From: Brevibacillus reuszeri
Lineage (GTDB): Bacteria > Bacillota > Bacilli > Brevibacillales > Brevibacillaceae
NCBI RefSeq assembly: GCF_002897295.1
Contig: NZ_BEXF01000009.1
Location: 186,001 to 250,000, forward strand
DNA length: 64,000 bases
Reading direction: 5' to 3'
Under the pieces are notes generated by a model, which had not been told where the DNA came from, made no database searches, and was given only the letters and a program-made list of their open reading frames with translations. A program made the position numbers and the translations under genes. Below, piece after piece: positions 53,782 through 62,746 of the stretch (positions are counted from its first letter, which is position 1; each line of letters starts with the position of its first letter).

Positions 53782-55194
53782 GTGGAAATAAATCAGAGTC
53801 CTCATACTGATACTGATGTGTTCAAAAAATATCGCCAACCGAAAAACGTAGAGCAGTATGGAATCGAACAAGTTCCTGAAGAAAAGAGAACAGTGAAATG
53901 GTATGACATTTTTTTCATGATTATCAATTTTTTAATGAATCCTGGCATGATTCTGATTGGCGGCGTGGCGGTTGCGTCTGGCTTATCATTCTGGGCGGCG
54001 ATTACCTCCGTTGTCCTGGGGATCGCGGTCGCCTTTGGCGCTTATCTCGTCATGGCTACGATCGGCGTTGATCACGGCGTATCAGGTGCGGTTGCGACGC
54101 GGATGGTCTATGGCGTCAGAGGCTCAAAATACACAGTGTCGCTTTTTCGTGCGATCACGGCCATCTATTGGTTTTCCATTCAAACTATCGTGGGAGCGGC
54201 CGCTATCGTAGTGGTCATCAACAAGCTGTTTCAGACGGAAGTGAGCGTTGTCGCTGTCAGCTTAACTTTTGCAATATTCCAAATTGTTATCGCCACTTTC
54301 GGTTACAACTGGCTTAAGTTTCTATCTCGCGTGGCACTGCCAATCAAACTTATCGCACTGATTTTCGTCTGTTATCTGTTCATGACCCATGATGATCCGA
54401 ACTATGCGATACCCAAAGTGTTCGGATACGAAGGAACAATCGGTTGGGGGTGGGGCGCATTCATCGTTTCCTTGAACTCATTGACAGCGATTTGGCTGTC
54501 GATGACCACCGATGCGGCGGACTTTTGCCGCTACTCGCGAACCCGCGTTGACATGTGGATCGGCACCATGGCAGCAGCGTGCATAGGTACATTTACCTCA
54601 GCGTTTGTCGGCGCTTATTCTGCGGCTGCAACACTTGGAAAAGTGCCAAATGGGCTGGAGGGAGCAGCTTCTATTGCGAGCAGCGGCATAGCCCTATTCA
54701 TCATCCTGCTTCTGGTCGTGCTGGATAACTGGACGATCAACGTCTTGAACATCTATACCGGATCGCTCTCGGTTGTAAATATGATTCCAAAGCTCGGCCG
54801 CTTTTGGGCCACTCTGATCGTTTCCGTCATTGGGGTCGGCTTGTCCATTTTCCCAACGATGTTAGATAAGTTGCAAGGGACGATGACGGTCTCCGGAATT
54901 TTCTACGCGCCATTGGCTGCCATTTTGATAACTGATTATGTGTTGGTGAAAAAAGGAAGGCTGGTTGTCGATCAGCTCTTTGATGATCATGGCATCTACC
55001 GGTATACAAACGGCTGGAATGTACCGGCACTCATTTGGACAGTATTCGGATTCTTTATCTATCAAGTAACGCCACCAGAATACTTCCAATCAGCTATTTG
55101 CCTGATCCTCACGGGGCTGGGCTATTATTTGCATCAAAGGCTAACTGGACAAGTCCGTAAACAGCAGGAGAAACTGACAAGGATCAGTGCATAA
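53782..55194 (+). CDS. NCS1-family cytosine/purine/hydantoin permease
   Basis: About 470 residues from GTG 53782 (GGAG about 11 nt upstream); an in-frame GTG 12 nt earlier overlaps the previous stop. About 12 membrane helices with NCS1 features: the N-terminal Gln/Glu-rich tail, WYDIFFMIINFLMNPGMILIGG, and TDAADFCRYSR. The family imports cytosine, purines, allantoin, hydantoins or thiamine precursors with sodium or protons. It pairs with the upstream deacylase. A terminator follows at 55241. Confidence 0.87.
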   Translation: MEINQSPHTDTDVFKKYRQPKNVEQYGIEQVPEEKRTVKWYDIFFMIINFLMNPGMILIGGVAVASGLSFWAAITSVVLGIAVAFGAYLVMATIGVDHGVSGAVATRMVYGVRGSKYTVSLFRAITAIYWFSIQTIVGAAAIVVVINKLFQTEVSVVAVSLTFAIFQIVIATFGYNWLKFLSRVALPIKLIALIFVCYLFMTHDDPNYAIPKVFGYEGTIGWGWGAFIVSLNSLTAIWLSMTTDAADFCRYSRTRVDMWIGTMAAACIGTFTSAFVGAYSAAATLGKVPNGLEGAASIASSGIALFIILLLVVLDNWTINVLNIYTGSLSVVNMIPKLGRFWATLIVSVIGVGLSIFPTMLDKLQGTMTVSGIFYAPLAAILITDYVLVKKGRLVVDQLFDDHGIYRYTNGWNVPALIWTVFGFFIYQVTPPEYFQSAICLILTGLGYYLHQRLTGQVRKQQEKLTRISA

Positions 55195-55240
55195 AGAGGA
55201 GAGAAACTTATAGAAAATGATACGGACCGATATTGCCTAA

Positions 55241-55270
55241 GAGCTGCGAACAAACCGCAGCTCTTTCTCT
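55241..55270 (+). terminator. Terminator of the M20-NCS1 unit
   Basis: GAGCTGCG (55241-55248) pairs with CGCAGCTC (55256-55263), then a T/C-rich tail. Confidence 0.8.
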
Positions 55271-55477
55271 TTTTCTCTCTTTAAAAAATATGTAAAGAAA
55301 TACACAAAGGTAGATGAATTTTATAAAAACATCTCCTTTAATCCCGAGTCCAGCTAATAGTGAAGGAGCATCAACGGATTTGGTAGCCGGGCATTATAGT
55401 AATCGAGGACTTTAATTTAGGGTCCAAAACTACCAATTCTTTTTGATATTCATCAAACAGAGTTCGTGGAATCGTCA

Positions 55478-55508
55478 TTGACCTTGACACATTGTTATGG
55501 CATAGAAT
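55478..55508 (+). promoter_or_regulatory. MerR-type promoter of the first aguA
   Basis: TTGACC (55478-55483) and TAGAAT (55503-55508) are separated by 19 nt, the over-long spacing that MerR-family activators correct. The same TTGACCTTGACACATTG block precedes the second aguA at 58509. The 200 nt between the terminator at 55241 and here show no clear gene. Confidence 0.6.
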
Positions 55509-55541
55509 GGGTTTTACATTCGGAGAAGGAGTGAAAACCTT

Positions 55542-56496
55542 GTGAGAAGTAACGAAAATATGGCCTTTTATATGCCAGCAGAATGGGAAAAACATGAGGG
55601 AACGTGGCTCCAATGGCCCCACAATGGAACAAACAAAGGCGATGGTTACAGAGAGAAGCTGGATGATATTTGGGTAACAATGACCAAAGAGCTGCACTAT
55701 GGAGAAAATGTGCATATTGTTGCATGCAACGATACAGAAAAAGAGCATATTGAATCTAAATTGATTGAAGCAAAGGTAAATATGGATAAAATTGATTTTT
55801 TGATTCAAGAAACGGATGACATTTGGATAAGAGATAATGGTCCAACATTTGTGAAAGATGACAATAGTAATCTTGTACTAAAGAATTGAGGCTAGTGTTT
55901 GCCTGGAAGGCGGAGGAATTGAAGTAAATGGAATAGGTAGCTTATTGGCAACAAAAACCTCCATCCTAAACGATAATCGAAACCCTTCGCTTCGCAAGGA
56001 AGAAATCGAAAGTGTGTTATCCAAGTATTTAGGTGTAACGAACATTATTTGGATATCGGGGCTTCGTGGGGAGGATAACCATGATGAAGTAACAGACTAC
56101 CACATCGATGGTGCCGCCCGCTTCTCAAATGAAAATACGATCCTCTATGAATATGACCCGTTTGGAGAAAGTGAAGCACAGCTTTTGGAAGCGTATGAAA
56201 GGCATTATCAGGAACTACGACAAGCAAGAAATACGGATGGAGAGCCTTTTCAACTCATTCCTGTACCTGTAACAAGAAAAAAAGTGAAAGAAGCTGATTC
56301 TAAAGGTTCCTATCTAAACTTTTACATAGGAAATGAAGTTGTTTTGGTTCCTATCTATGGTGATGAACATGACAAGTTAGGTCTTCAGATTATTGAAGGG
56401 CAATTCCCCGGAAGAAGAATTGTCGGTATCAATGTCAGTAAATTGTATCCGTACGGTGGCATGATTCACTGCGTAACTCAGCAACAACCTCAGTAA
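55542..56496 (+). pseudogene. aguA: Agmatine deiminase, internally deleted copy
   Basis: From GTG 55542 the first ~115 residues match the intact copy at 58576 (YMPAEWEKHEGTWLQWPH, WIRDNGP) and then hit a stop at 55887-55889. The second part resumes in another frame at VCLEGGGIEVNG and runs to the C-terminal MIHCVTQQQP with the catalytic Cys. Comparison shows that about 35 residues (the WNFNGWG region) are missing and the frame is broken. Upstream promoter and RBS are intact. Confidence 0.88.
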
Positions 56497-56537
56497 TTAT
56501 TTCAATTTAATAGAATTTTAAGAAGGGGGTATGCTTC

Positions 56538-57410
56538 ATGATGGAAAGAAAGGTGAAAGTAGGTTTGATCCAGCATTCTTGTGGAGCAGATAGACAAGAA
56601 AACGTAGATAAGGCGATTGCGTTGATCCGGCAAGCGGCGGAGCAAGGAGCACAAGTGATTTGCACGCAAGAGTTGTTTGATGCCATGTATTTTCCGCAAG
56701 TCATAGATGTCGAGAAATACAACTGGGCAGAACCGTTAGATGGTCCTACCTGGACTACAATCAGGGACTTATCCAGGGAATTAGGTGTCACGCTAATTTG
56801 TTCCCTTTATGAGTATGCTGCAGCTGGAATGTATTTTAATACGGTTGCCGTATATGAGGATGGTCAATATCTGGGAAAATACAGAAAGCATCACATTCCT
56901 GAAGGTCCGCAATATCTTGAAAAATACTATTTCACTCCAGGCGATACAGGCTACCCCGTTTTCAAAACAAAACACGGAACCATCGCAGTGCTCATTTGCT
57001 GGGATGAATGGTTCCCAGAGCCTTCGAGAATTGTGGCCCTAAAAGGTGCGGAAATCGTTTTTTACCCCTCAGCAATTGGTTCAGAACCGGATCACCCAGA
57101 TTTAGACACATCACAATCTTGGATGGACGCAATCAAAGCACATGGTATTCACAACGGAATGTTTATCGCTGCCGTGAATCGAGTTGGTAGGGAAGATGCA
57201 ACAGATGGAAGTGGGCACATGACGTTCTATGGTAGAAGCTTTTTAAGCAATCCTTTGGGCCAAATCTTAATTGAATCGAAAACGAACGAAGATGAAGTCC
57301 TTGTGCAAGAAATAGATCTGAACGAAATAAAACGTACAAGAGATATCCTGCAATTCCACCGGGACAGAAGACCCGATTCCTATAGTGAAATACTTAAAGT
57401 TTCCCTATGA
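56538..57410 (+). CDS. aguB: N-carbamoylputrescine amidase
   Basis: 290 residues, nitrilase superfamily. The Glu-Lys-Cys triad appears in TQELFDAMYFP, YRKHHIPEGP and LICWDEWFPEPSR. It hydrolyses N-carbamoylputrescine to putrescine, CO2 and ammonia, the step after agmatine deiminase. GGGGG lies 8 nt before ATG 56538, 42 nt after the broken aguA. Confidence 0.93.
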   Translation: MMERKVKVGLIQHSCGADRQENVDKAIALIRQAAEQGAQVICTQELFDAMYFPQVIDVEKYNWAEPLDGPTWTTIRDLSRELGVTLICSLYEYAAAGMYFNTVAVYEDGQYLGKYRKHHIPEGPQYLEKYYFTPGDTGYPVFKTKHGTIAVLICWDEWFPEPSRIVALKGAEIVFYPSAIGSEPDHPDLDTSQSWMDAIKAHGIHNGMFIAAVNRVGREDATDGSGHMTFYGRSFLSNPLGQILIESKTNEDEVLVQEIDLNEIKRTRDILQFHRDRRPDSYSEILKVSL

Positions 57411-57531
57411 CAAATGAAAAGCTCATTGTAGACGATCGGATTTTTTCCTGAGATAAATAATTTTTGTCCGGTAAAGGGTTACAGTCTCTGATGTGGCTGT
57501 AGCCCTATATATAAACAGTATTTCTTGAAGA

Positions 57532-58404
57532 ATGAAGGTGAACCGCATTTATACAATTGGTGAATTTTCGAAAATAAGTAAGGTATCTTCTAGGATGTTG
57601 AGGCATTATGACAAGGTTGGATTATTAAAGCCTAGCTATGTCGATCAAAACGGGTATAGGTATTATAGCGATGAGGAAATGTACAACATTTCAATGATCA
57701 AACAATTTAGAAGGTATGGCTTTTCATTGGATGAGGTAAAAAAAATCATCAGTAAAAATGACGTTGAGTACACCAAACAAATGCTTCAACTCAAAATCGA
57801 CTATCTCCAACACTCTACAACAGAAAATCACTATTTAGTAGTAGAGCTGGAAAAGCAAATTAGAGGGATAACAGGGGAAGAAAAAATAGTTGGTGCAAAA
57901 CGAAGCTACGACGTTTTAACCGGACATCGAGGAGAATTTCTAGCGTTATGTCAACGAAAACGAACCAAAGACGTAGAAATAGATCAAATGATCGACGAGC
58001 TTTACGGAGTCATTGCTGCAAGCAACGACTTGGTGTCTCTTGGAACGCATATGACGATCTTTCATCAATCTTATTCCGATTATGATCCAGATAAAACGGA
58101 CATCGAAGTTTGTATACCCGTAAACGCAGAATACAAGACTGATGCATTTTACACACAATTGATCGAGGGCGGCTTTTATATGAGTACGATTTTTTATGGC
58201 AGCTATGACAGCATTGGCAACGCGTACATAACGCTTATTAATTGGGCAAAGCAGAATAACTATTCGATCATAGGACCAACAGTAGAACGATATTATAGGG
58301 ATATCAGAGTAACAAATAATCACTCTGAATATATAACAGAAATTTGTATTCCGATTGCAAAACAAAAGCAGGGAGTAATCGACATTTTAAGCAAATTGAT
58401 CTAG
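57532..58404 (+). CDS. MerR-family regulator with GyrI-like effector domain
   Basis: 290 residues. The N-terminal MerR winged HTH is clear (YTIGEFSKISKVSSRMLRHYDKVGLLKPS), followed by a coiled dimerisation helix and a C-terminal GyrI/BmrR-type ligand-binding domain (about 145-290). ATG 57532 has a weak RBS; GTG 57538 is an alternative. It lies between aguB and the intact aguA. Both aguA copies have 19-nt-spaced promoters, so it probably senses agmatine or putrescine and activates them. Confidence 0.88.
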   Translation: MKVNRIYTIGEFSKISKVSSRMLRHYDKVGLLKPSYVDQNGYRYYSDEEMYNISMIKQFRRYGFSLDEVKKIISKNDVEYTKQMLQLKIDYLQHSTTENHYLVVELEKQIRGITGEEKIVGAKRSYDVLTGHRGEFLALCQRKRTKDVEIDQMIDELYGVIAASNDLVSLGTHMTIFHQSYSDYDPDKTDIEVCIPVNAEYKTDAFYTQLIEGGFYMSTIFYGSYDSIGNAYITLINWAKQNNYSIIGPTVERYYRDIRVTNNHSEYITEICIPIAKQKQGVIDILSKLI

Positions 58405-58440
58405 GCGAGGTAGCTGGGATAAACCAGTACCTCGCTTTTA
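58405..58440 (+). terminator. Terminator of the MerR-family gene
   Basis: GCGAGGTA (58405-58412) pairs with TACCTCGC (58428-58435), then T's. Confidence 0.8.
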
Positions 58441-58508
58441 TAGTTTGGTTCTTGTTTAAAAGCATTTTCCTTCACAAAGTGCTCTTAAAGTGTTAGCGGA
58501 AAATGTGG

Positions 58509-58539
58509 TTGACCTTGACACATTGGCAACGAATAGAAT
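58509..58539 (+). promoter_or_regulatory. MerR-type promoter of the intact aguA
   Basis: TTGACC (58509-58514), 19-nt spacer, TAGAAT (58534-58539). Matches the promoter at 55478 in spacing and in TTGACCTTGACACATTG. Confidence 0.65.
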
Positions 58540-58575
58540 GAGTTTACATTACATTCGTACAAGGAGTGAAACCGT

Positions 58576-59622
58576 GTGAAAAGGAAAGAAGACATCGAAT
58601 ACTATATGCCTGCAGAGTGGGAGAAACATGAGGGAACCTGGCTCCAATGGCCCCATGATCGAACTCATAGAGGCGAGGGATACAGGGCAAAACTTGATGA
58701 TATTTGGGTAACGATGGCAAAAGAGCTTCACTATGGAGAAAATGTGCACATTGTTGTATGTAATGAAAATGAAAAAAAGCATGTTCAAACGATACTGAAG
58801 AAAGCAAAAGTGGATATGGATAAAATTGATTTCTTGATTCAAGAAACCGACGACATCTGGATTAGAGATAATGGCCCTATATTTGTGAAAGACCATGAAG
58901 GGAATCTTTGTCTAACAGATTGGAATTTCAACGGTTGGGGAAATAAATACCCTTATGAAAACGACGCAAAGGTACCAAAAAAAATCAGCCAAAACTATTG
59001 CCTGCCAAAAATTGATGTAAATGTTTGTCTGGAGGGTGGGGGAATCGAAGTGAATGGAAAAGGCACCTTGATGGCAGCAAAAACATCGATTATCAATGAA
59101 AATCGAAACCCCACACTTCATCAGGAAGAAATTGAAAGAGCGTTAACCAAACATTTAGGGGTAACGAATTTTATCTGGATAACTGGTCTTCGTGGGGAGG
59201 ATAACTATAACGAAGATACGGATTTCCATATCGATGGGGCAGCACGATTCTCAAATGAAAATACCATTCTCTATGAGAATGACCCTTTTGGCGAAAGTGA
59301 AACGTATCTTATGGAAGCGTACGAAAAGCATTATCACGAGTTACAACAGGCGCGAAATACAGATGGAGCGCCATTTCAACTCATCCCGTTACCACTAACA
59401 AGAAAAATAGTAGAAGAAGCCGGCTCTAAAGGGTCTTATTTAAATTTTTACATCGGGAATGAGGTTGTTTTGGTTCCCATCTATGATGATGAGCACGACA
59501 AGCTAGCGCTTCAAATCATTGAAGGGCAATTTCCGGGGAGACGAATTGTCGGTGTAAATGTAAGTAAATTGTACGAGTACGGTGGCATGATTCACTGCGT
59601 AACGCAACAACATCCGTATTAA
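58576..59622 (+). CDS. aguA: Agmatine deiminase
   Basis: 348 residues from GTG 58576 (AAGGAG upstream). Agmatine deiminase family: YMPAEWEKHEGTWLQWPHD, DDIWIRDNGP, CLEGGGIEVNG, FHIDGAARF and the C-terminal catalytic Cys in MIHCVTQQH. It converts agmatine to N-carbamoylputrescine plus ammonia for aguB. It is the complete paralogue of the deleted copy at 55542. A transporter gene follows 150 nt later. Confidence 0.94.
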   Translation: MKRKEDIEYYMPAEWEKHEGTWLQWPHDRTHRGEGYRAKLDDIWVTMAKELHYGENVHIVVCNENEKKHVQTILKKAKVDMDKIDFLIQETDDIWIRDNGPIFVKDHEGNLCLTDWNFNGWGNKYPYENDAKVPKKISQNYCLPKIDVNVCLEGGGIEVNGKGTLMAAKTSIINENRNPTLHQEEIERALTKHLGVTNFIWITGLRGEDNYNEDTDFHIDGAARFSNENTILYENDPFGESETYLMEAYEKHYHELQQARNTDGAPFQLIPLPLTRKIVEEAGSKGSYLNFYIGNEVVLVPIYDDEHDKLALQIIEGQFPGRRIVGVNVSKLYEYGGMIHCVTQQHPY

Positions 59623-59688
59623 ACAGCAATTCATTTTTTGAGTACGCTTTCACAAGAAATGTGTAAAAGCCACTGTAGTTATTGTGTA

Positions 59689-59743
59689 GTGATAGATTTC
59701 CCTAGGATTAACTTTCCGATCAAATACTAGGGAAATTTATCAC
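59689..59743. repeat. Long inverted repeat before the transporter gene
   Basis: GTGATAGATTTCCCTAG (59689-59705) and CTAGGGAAATTTATCAC (59727-59743) pair over 17 bp with one mismatch. It could be an operator or an RNA processing stem between aguA and the transporter. Confidence 0.55.
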
Positions 59744-59773
59744 AACTACTATCAAACAAGGAGGGCAGTCATT

Positions 59774-61141
59774 ATGAGTGTGAACACTAACAGCAAGCTT
59801 TCGCTCGGAACGAAAATAGGATACTCTTTTGGGACCTTTGGAGAAAATATCGCTTACAATTTCTACAATCTCTTTTTTATGTATTTTTTAATTGATTATG
59901 CAGGAGTTAATCCATTAATAGCGGGGACCATCTCCTTAATTGCAGTCATTTGGAGTGCTGTTATAGATCCTTATATTGGTCATCTCTCAGATAATAGCAA
60001 AAATCCAAAAGGTAGAAGAAGACCTTGGATCATCAAATTTAGTATTCCATTAGCAATTGTAGTATTCTTCTTATTTTCAAATGTTCCATTAACTGGGGTT
60101 GCTCAAGTGTTATTCTTCACCGTAATGAATATGCTCTTCTGGTTTATGCTATCCGCAGTAGATGTACCATACTTGGTCTTAGGGGCTGAAATAAGCAGGG
60201 ATCCACGTGATCGACTTTCTCTAAGATGGATGTCTACAAGCTTTAATTATTTGGGATATGCGATTGCAGGCTATGCTATCTTAATTGTTAGTAAGTTTGA
60301 GGAGGTATTTGGAAGTACTGATTCTGCTTGGAGTATAACCGCTCTTCTAATGGGTGTATTAATTGCTGGCTCTTTTCTGGTATCCTATTTTTCAACCAGC
60401 GGAAATGAACCTATTCATCAAGTAACGAACGAAGCAGTGAAAGTCTCCATTTTCAGATCGATAAGAGAAGGATTACGTATCAAAGCTTATCGAAATGTAC
60501 TATTTTATACCTTATTTTTTTTTATCGGTGATACATTGTTTACTGTAAATCAAATCTATTTATTTGAAAATGTATTGGGGGCTGGTGAAGGAATTATTTC
60601 AACGATGATATTGGCAGCTGCCCTCATGGTGATTTTCATTTCACCAGTCATGGGGAAACTTGGCGCTAAAATTGGGAATCGAAATACTGTACTGCTTTCA
60701 ACCATTTTTATAACAGTAGTTTTCGGAATATTTAAATTCATCCCTTTGACAACAGTGAGTATTTGGGGCCTTTTATTAGCTTGTGCCGTAGGTGAAGCTG
60801 GATTCTTTGTAAACTCGACAGGTATGCTTTATGAGGTTGCGGATGTGACGGAGTCAGAGACTGGGATCAAAAATGAGGGTGTGATCATCGCTTTTTCCAA
60901 TTTCGTACTTAAATTAGGTACTGCTCTGGGAATGTGGCTTCAGGGATTCCTTTTATCTTTTTATCAATACGAACCAACAAGGGTAACAAATACAGCTCTT
61001 AATGGATTAGGTAATATGAGTACGATCATACCAGCAGTATTTTGTGGAATTAGTATTATTTTTGTCTGGAGATATTCATTAGCGAAAAAACATAACAGTG
61101 AAAATCATCTTAATGTACAGGAGGCTAAGCGTTTTCTATAG
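59774..61141 (+). CDS. GPH-family MFS transporter
   Basis: 455 residues with 12 membrane helices. The GPH (glycoside-pentoside-hexuronide) family signature is present: GYSFGTFGENIAYNF, WSAVIDPYIGHLSDN and RRRPWIIKFSIP. GPH proteins normally move sugars, but position after aguA suggests agmatine or putrescine transport. AAGGAGGG precedes the ATG. Substrate is inferred from context only. Confidence 0.85.
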   Translation: MSVNTNSKLSLGTKIGYSFGTFGENIAYNFYNLFFMYFLIDYAGVNPLIAGTISLIAVIWSAVIDPYIGHLSDNSKNPKGRRRPWIIKFSIPLAIVVFFLFSNVPLTGVAQVLFFTVMNMLFWFMLSAVDVPYLVLGAEISRDPRDRLSLRWMSTSFNYLGYAIAGYAILIVSKFEEVFGSTDSAWSITALLMGVLIAGSFLVSYFSTSGNEPIHQVTNEAVKVSIFRSIREGLRIKAYRNVLFYTLFFFIGDTLFTVNQIYLFENVLGAGEGIISTMILAAALMVIFISPVMGKLGAKIGNRNTVLLSTIFITVVFGIFKFIPLTTVSIWGLLLACAVGEAGFFVNSTGMLYEVADVTESETGIKNEGVIIAFSNFVLKLGTALGMWLQGFLLSFYQYEPTRVTNTALNGLGNMSTIIPAVFCGISIIFVWRYSLAKKHNSENHLNVQEAKRFL

Positions 61142-61261
61142 TTGTTATCCGCCTTTTTCTATGGGACGGTAACGGTTGCCTATCACTGGATTGACCACAC
61201 CCAGGAAGAAACGTCCAAATTATTTAACGCCTTGGATAAAACAATCGTAGCTTGTAATTAG
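61142..61261 (+). pseudogene. TetR-type regulator, C-terminal fragment
   Basis: An uninterrupted 39-codon frame reading LSAFFYGTVTVAYHW and ending in IVACN resembles the last helices of TetR-family repressors. It has no HTH and no start signals. A decayed remnant. Confidence 0.4.
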
Positions 61262-61295
61262 TATGATCATGTTGCAGACAAAAGGTGGTCACTAG

Positions 61296-61523
61296 TTGAG
61301 TCAAAATTCAACTCCTCATACCAGACACGTGCAAAATGCCGCGAGTGAAGAAGTCGAGCAAGCTTGTCACCGTGCAGATTGTCATGATTTTATAATGAAA
61401 TTAGAGCATGGATACGACACAATTGTAGGAGAAGGAGGTTCCACTTTATCAGGTGGAGAGAAACAAAGAATTTCGCATGCGGGTACCTTTTTAAAAAATT
61501 CGTCGATTATAATACTCGATTAG
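61296..61523 (+). pseudogene. ABC transporter ATPase fragment
   Basis: 75 codons containing EEVEQACHRADCHDFIMKL, GEGGSTLSGGEKQR (ABC signature) and Walker B IIILD, where it stops. The Walker A half and everything after Walker B are missing, so it cannot hydrolyse ATP. It is a remnant of an exporter of the lipid/drug type. Confidence 0.75.
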
Positions 61524-61570
61524 GCAGTTAAAGTCCCCATTTTTCGCAAGGTGGCGTTCTCTACTCTCGG

Positions 61571-61605
61571 AGGACACTTCTTGATGTAAAAGAAGTGTCC
61601 TTTGT
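61571..61605 (+). terminator. Terminator after the ABC fragment
   Basis: AGGACACTTCTT (61571-61582) pairs perfectly with AAGAAGTGTCCT (61590-61601), then T's. Confidence 0.8.
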
Positions 61606-61673
61606 CTATTTATATGGCTACCAGCTGTTGTTCAGAGGAACTAAAGTAGTAGACTGATGTTGTTGATTTCACG

Positions 61674-61865
61674 CTATTTTTGTATAAGAAAAGCTCTTAA
61701 TCTTCGTAAAAGTGTTTGACTAGCTGGGTTTATTGAACTATCAACGGATTCACAACAGTGAAGACCTCCAGAAACTGAACAACAGCAGCCTGGTAATGCC
61801 CAATAGACTATAAGATGACATATGAACAGCTGAGGATAACTGGTTTTTCTGATAAATTTATTCAA
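61674..61865 (-). CDS. Small Cys-rich ORF, uncertain
   Basis: 63 codons from TTG 61863-61865 with GGAGGGG 7 nt upstream. A hydrophobic N-terminal stretch (FICHLIVYWALPG) is followed by CCCSVSGGLHCC and a basic tail. Six Cys and a GG-like site are suggestive of a secreted peptide, but no maturation or export genes surround it, so it may be chance. Confidence 0.3.
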   Translation of the reverse strand: MNKFIRKTSYPQLFICHLIVYWALPGCCCSVSGGLHCCESVDSSINPASQTLLRRLRAFLIQK

Positions 61866-61967
61866 AAAAATCCCCTCCAAGTAGAGTGTACCACCTACTT
61901 TGCGGTGGGCGGGGTTGTCACTGTCTACTCAGACGGGATACTGTCACCTTCAGGGACTTATTTCTTT

Positions 61968-62504
61968 TTATGATTGATACTCATTGTTCACTACGTAATG
62001 ATGCTGAACAATTTGACCAAAGCGTTTTGACTCTCTCAGGAAGAGCTTCAATTCCGGATTATCTTTCTTAAACAGCGGGATGCCTTTTCCTAATATCGTT
62101 GGCATGATCGAGATGATAAACTCGTCAACCAGTCTTCCTTTTAAAAGAACGTCCAGAATTTCTGCTCCGCCAACGATCCAGATTTTGGAGCCTTCTTCTT
62201 CTTTCATTTTCTCGACGAACCTAGGCACATCTTCGGTTACAAATGTAACGTGTGGATTTGGATCATGTTTCGAGCGTGAGAACACGTAGCACTTTTTATC
62301 TGGGTAGGGGAATTGATCAGCTAATTCAAAAGTATGCTCGTATGTTTTGTTCCCCATTAAGACTGTGTCTATCGTTTCGTAAAATTCACTGTAACCGTTA
62401 TCTCCGTCTCCCGCTACCTCATATAGCCAATTAATCTCACCGTTTTCGCGCGCAATATACCCATCCAGAGTTGTTGCGATGAATAATACGACAGGTCGTT
62501 GCAT
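61968..62504 (-). CDS. Dihydrofolate reductase-family protein (YyaP/RibD C-domain type)
   Basis: 178 residues. The RibD C-terminal/DHFR-like fold is evident: LFIATTLDGYIARENGEINW at the N-terminus, VLMGNKTYEHTF, and IWIVGGAEILDVLL. AAAGGAG precedes ATG 62502-62504. These proteins bind NADPH, but their substrates are generally not known. Confidence 0.9.
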   Translation of the reverse strand: MQRPVVLFIATTLDGYIARENGEINWLYEVAGDGDNGYSEFYETIDTVLMGNKTYEHTFELADQFPYPDKKCYVFSRSKHDPNPHVTFVTEDVPRFVEKMKEEEGSKIWIVGGAEILDVLLKGRLVDEFIISIMPTILGKGIPLFKKDNPELKLFLRESKRFGQIVQHHYVVNNEYQS

Positions 62505-62746
62505 TTTGATCTACTCCTTTTTTCATGATGGAGTTGTTTTTTGGGGAAGCAGTATTTCCTTGCTACTTATTTAATCATAGCATTAAATAGGTCATACTCA
62601 GAACGAACAGAAAGGTGACCAATTAAGAAATGCATCGGTTGACAAACGAAAAAGTGCTCAACTCTGTGGGGAATGGTGGTTGTCTGAACATCACCCACGA
62701 AGAGAAGAGTACACATACTATAGATCTTTGAAACTCTTATAACATT

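Noticed and set aside
55371..55808. Minus-strand frame across the first aguA
   Set aside because: Mostly antisense shadow of aguA with no RBS. The part outside aguA has no recognisable homology.
57471..57510. Hairpin after aguB as a terminator
   Set aside because: A stem can form (GGGTTACAG with CTGTAGCCC) but no T-run follows.
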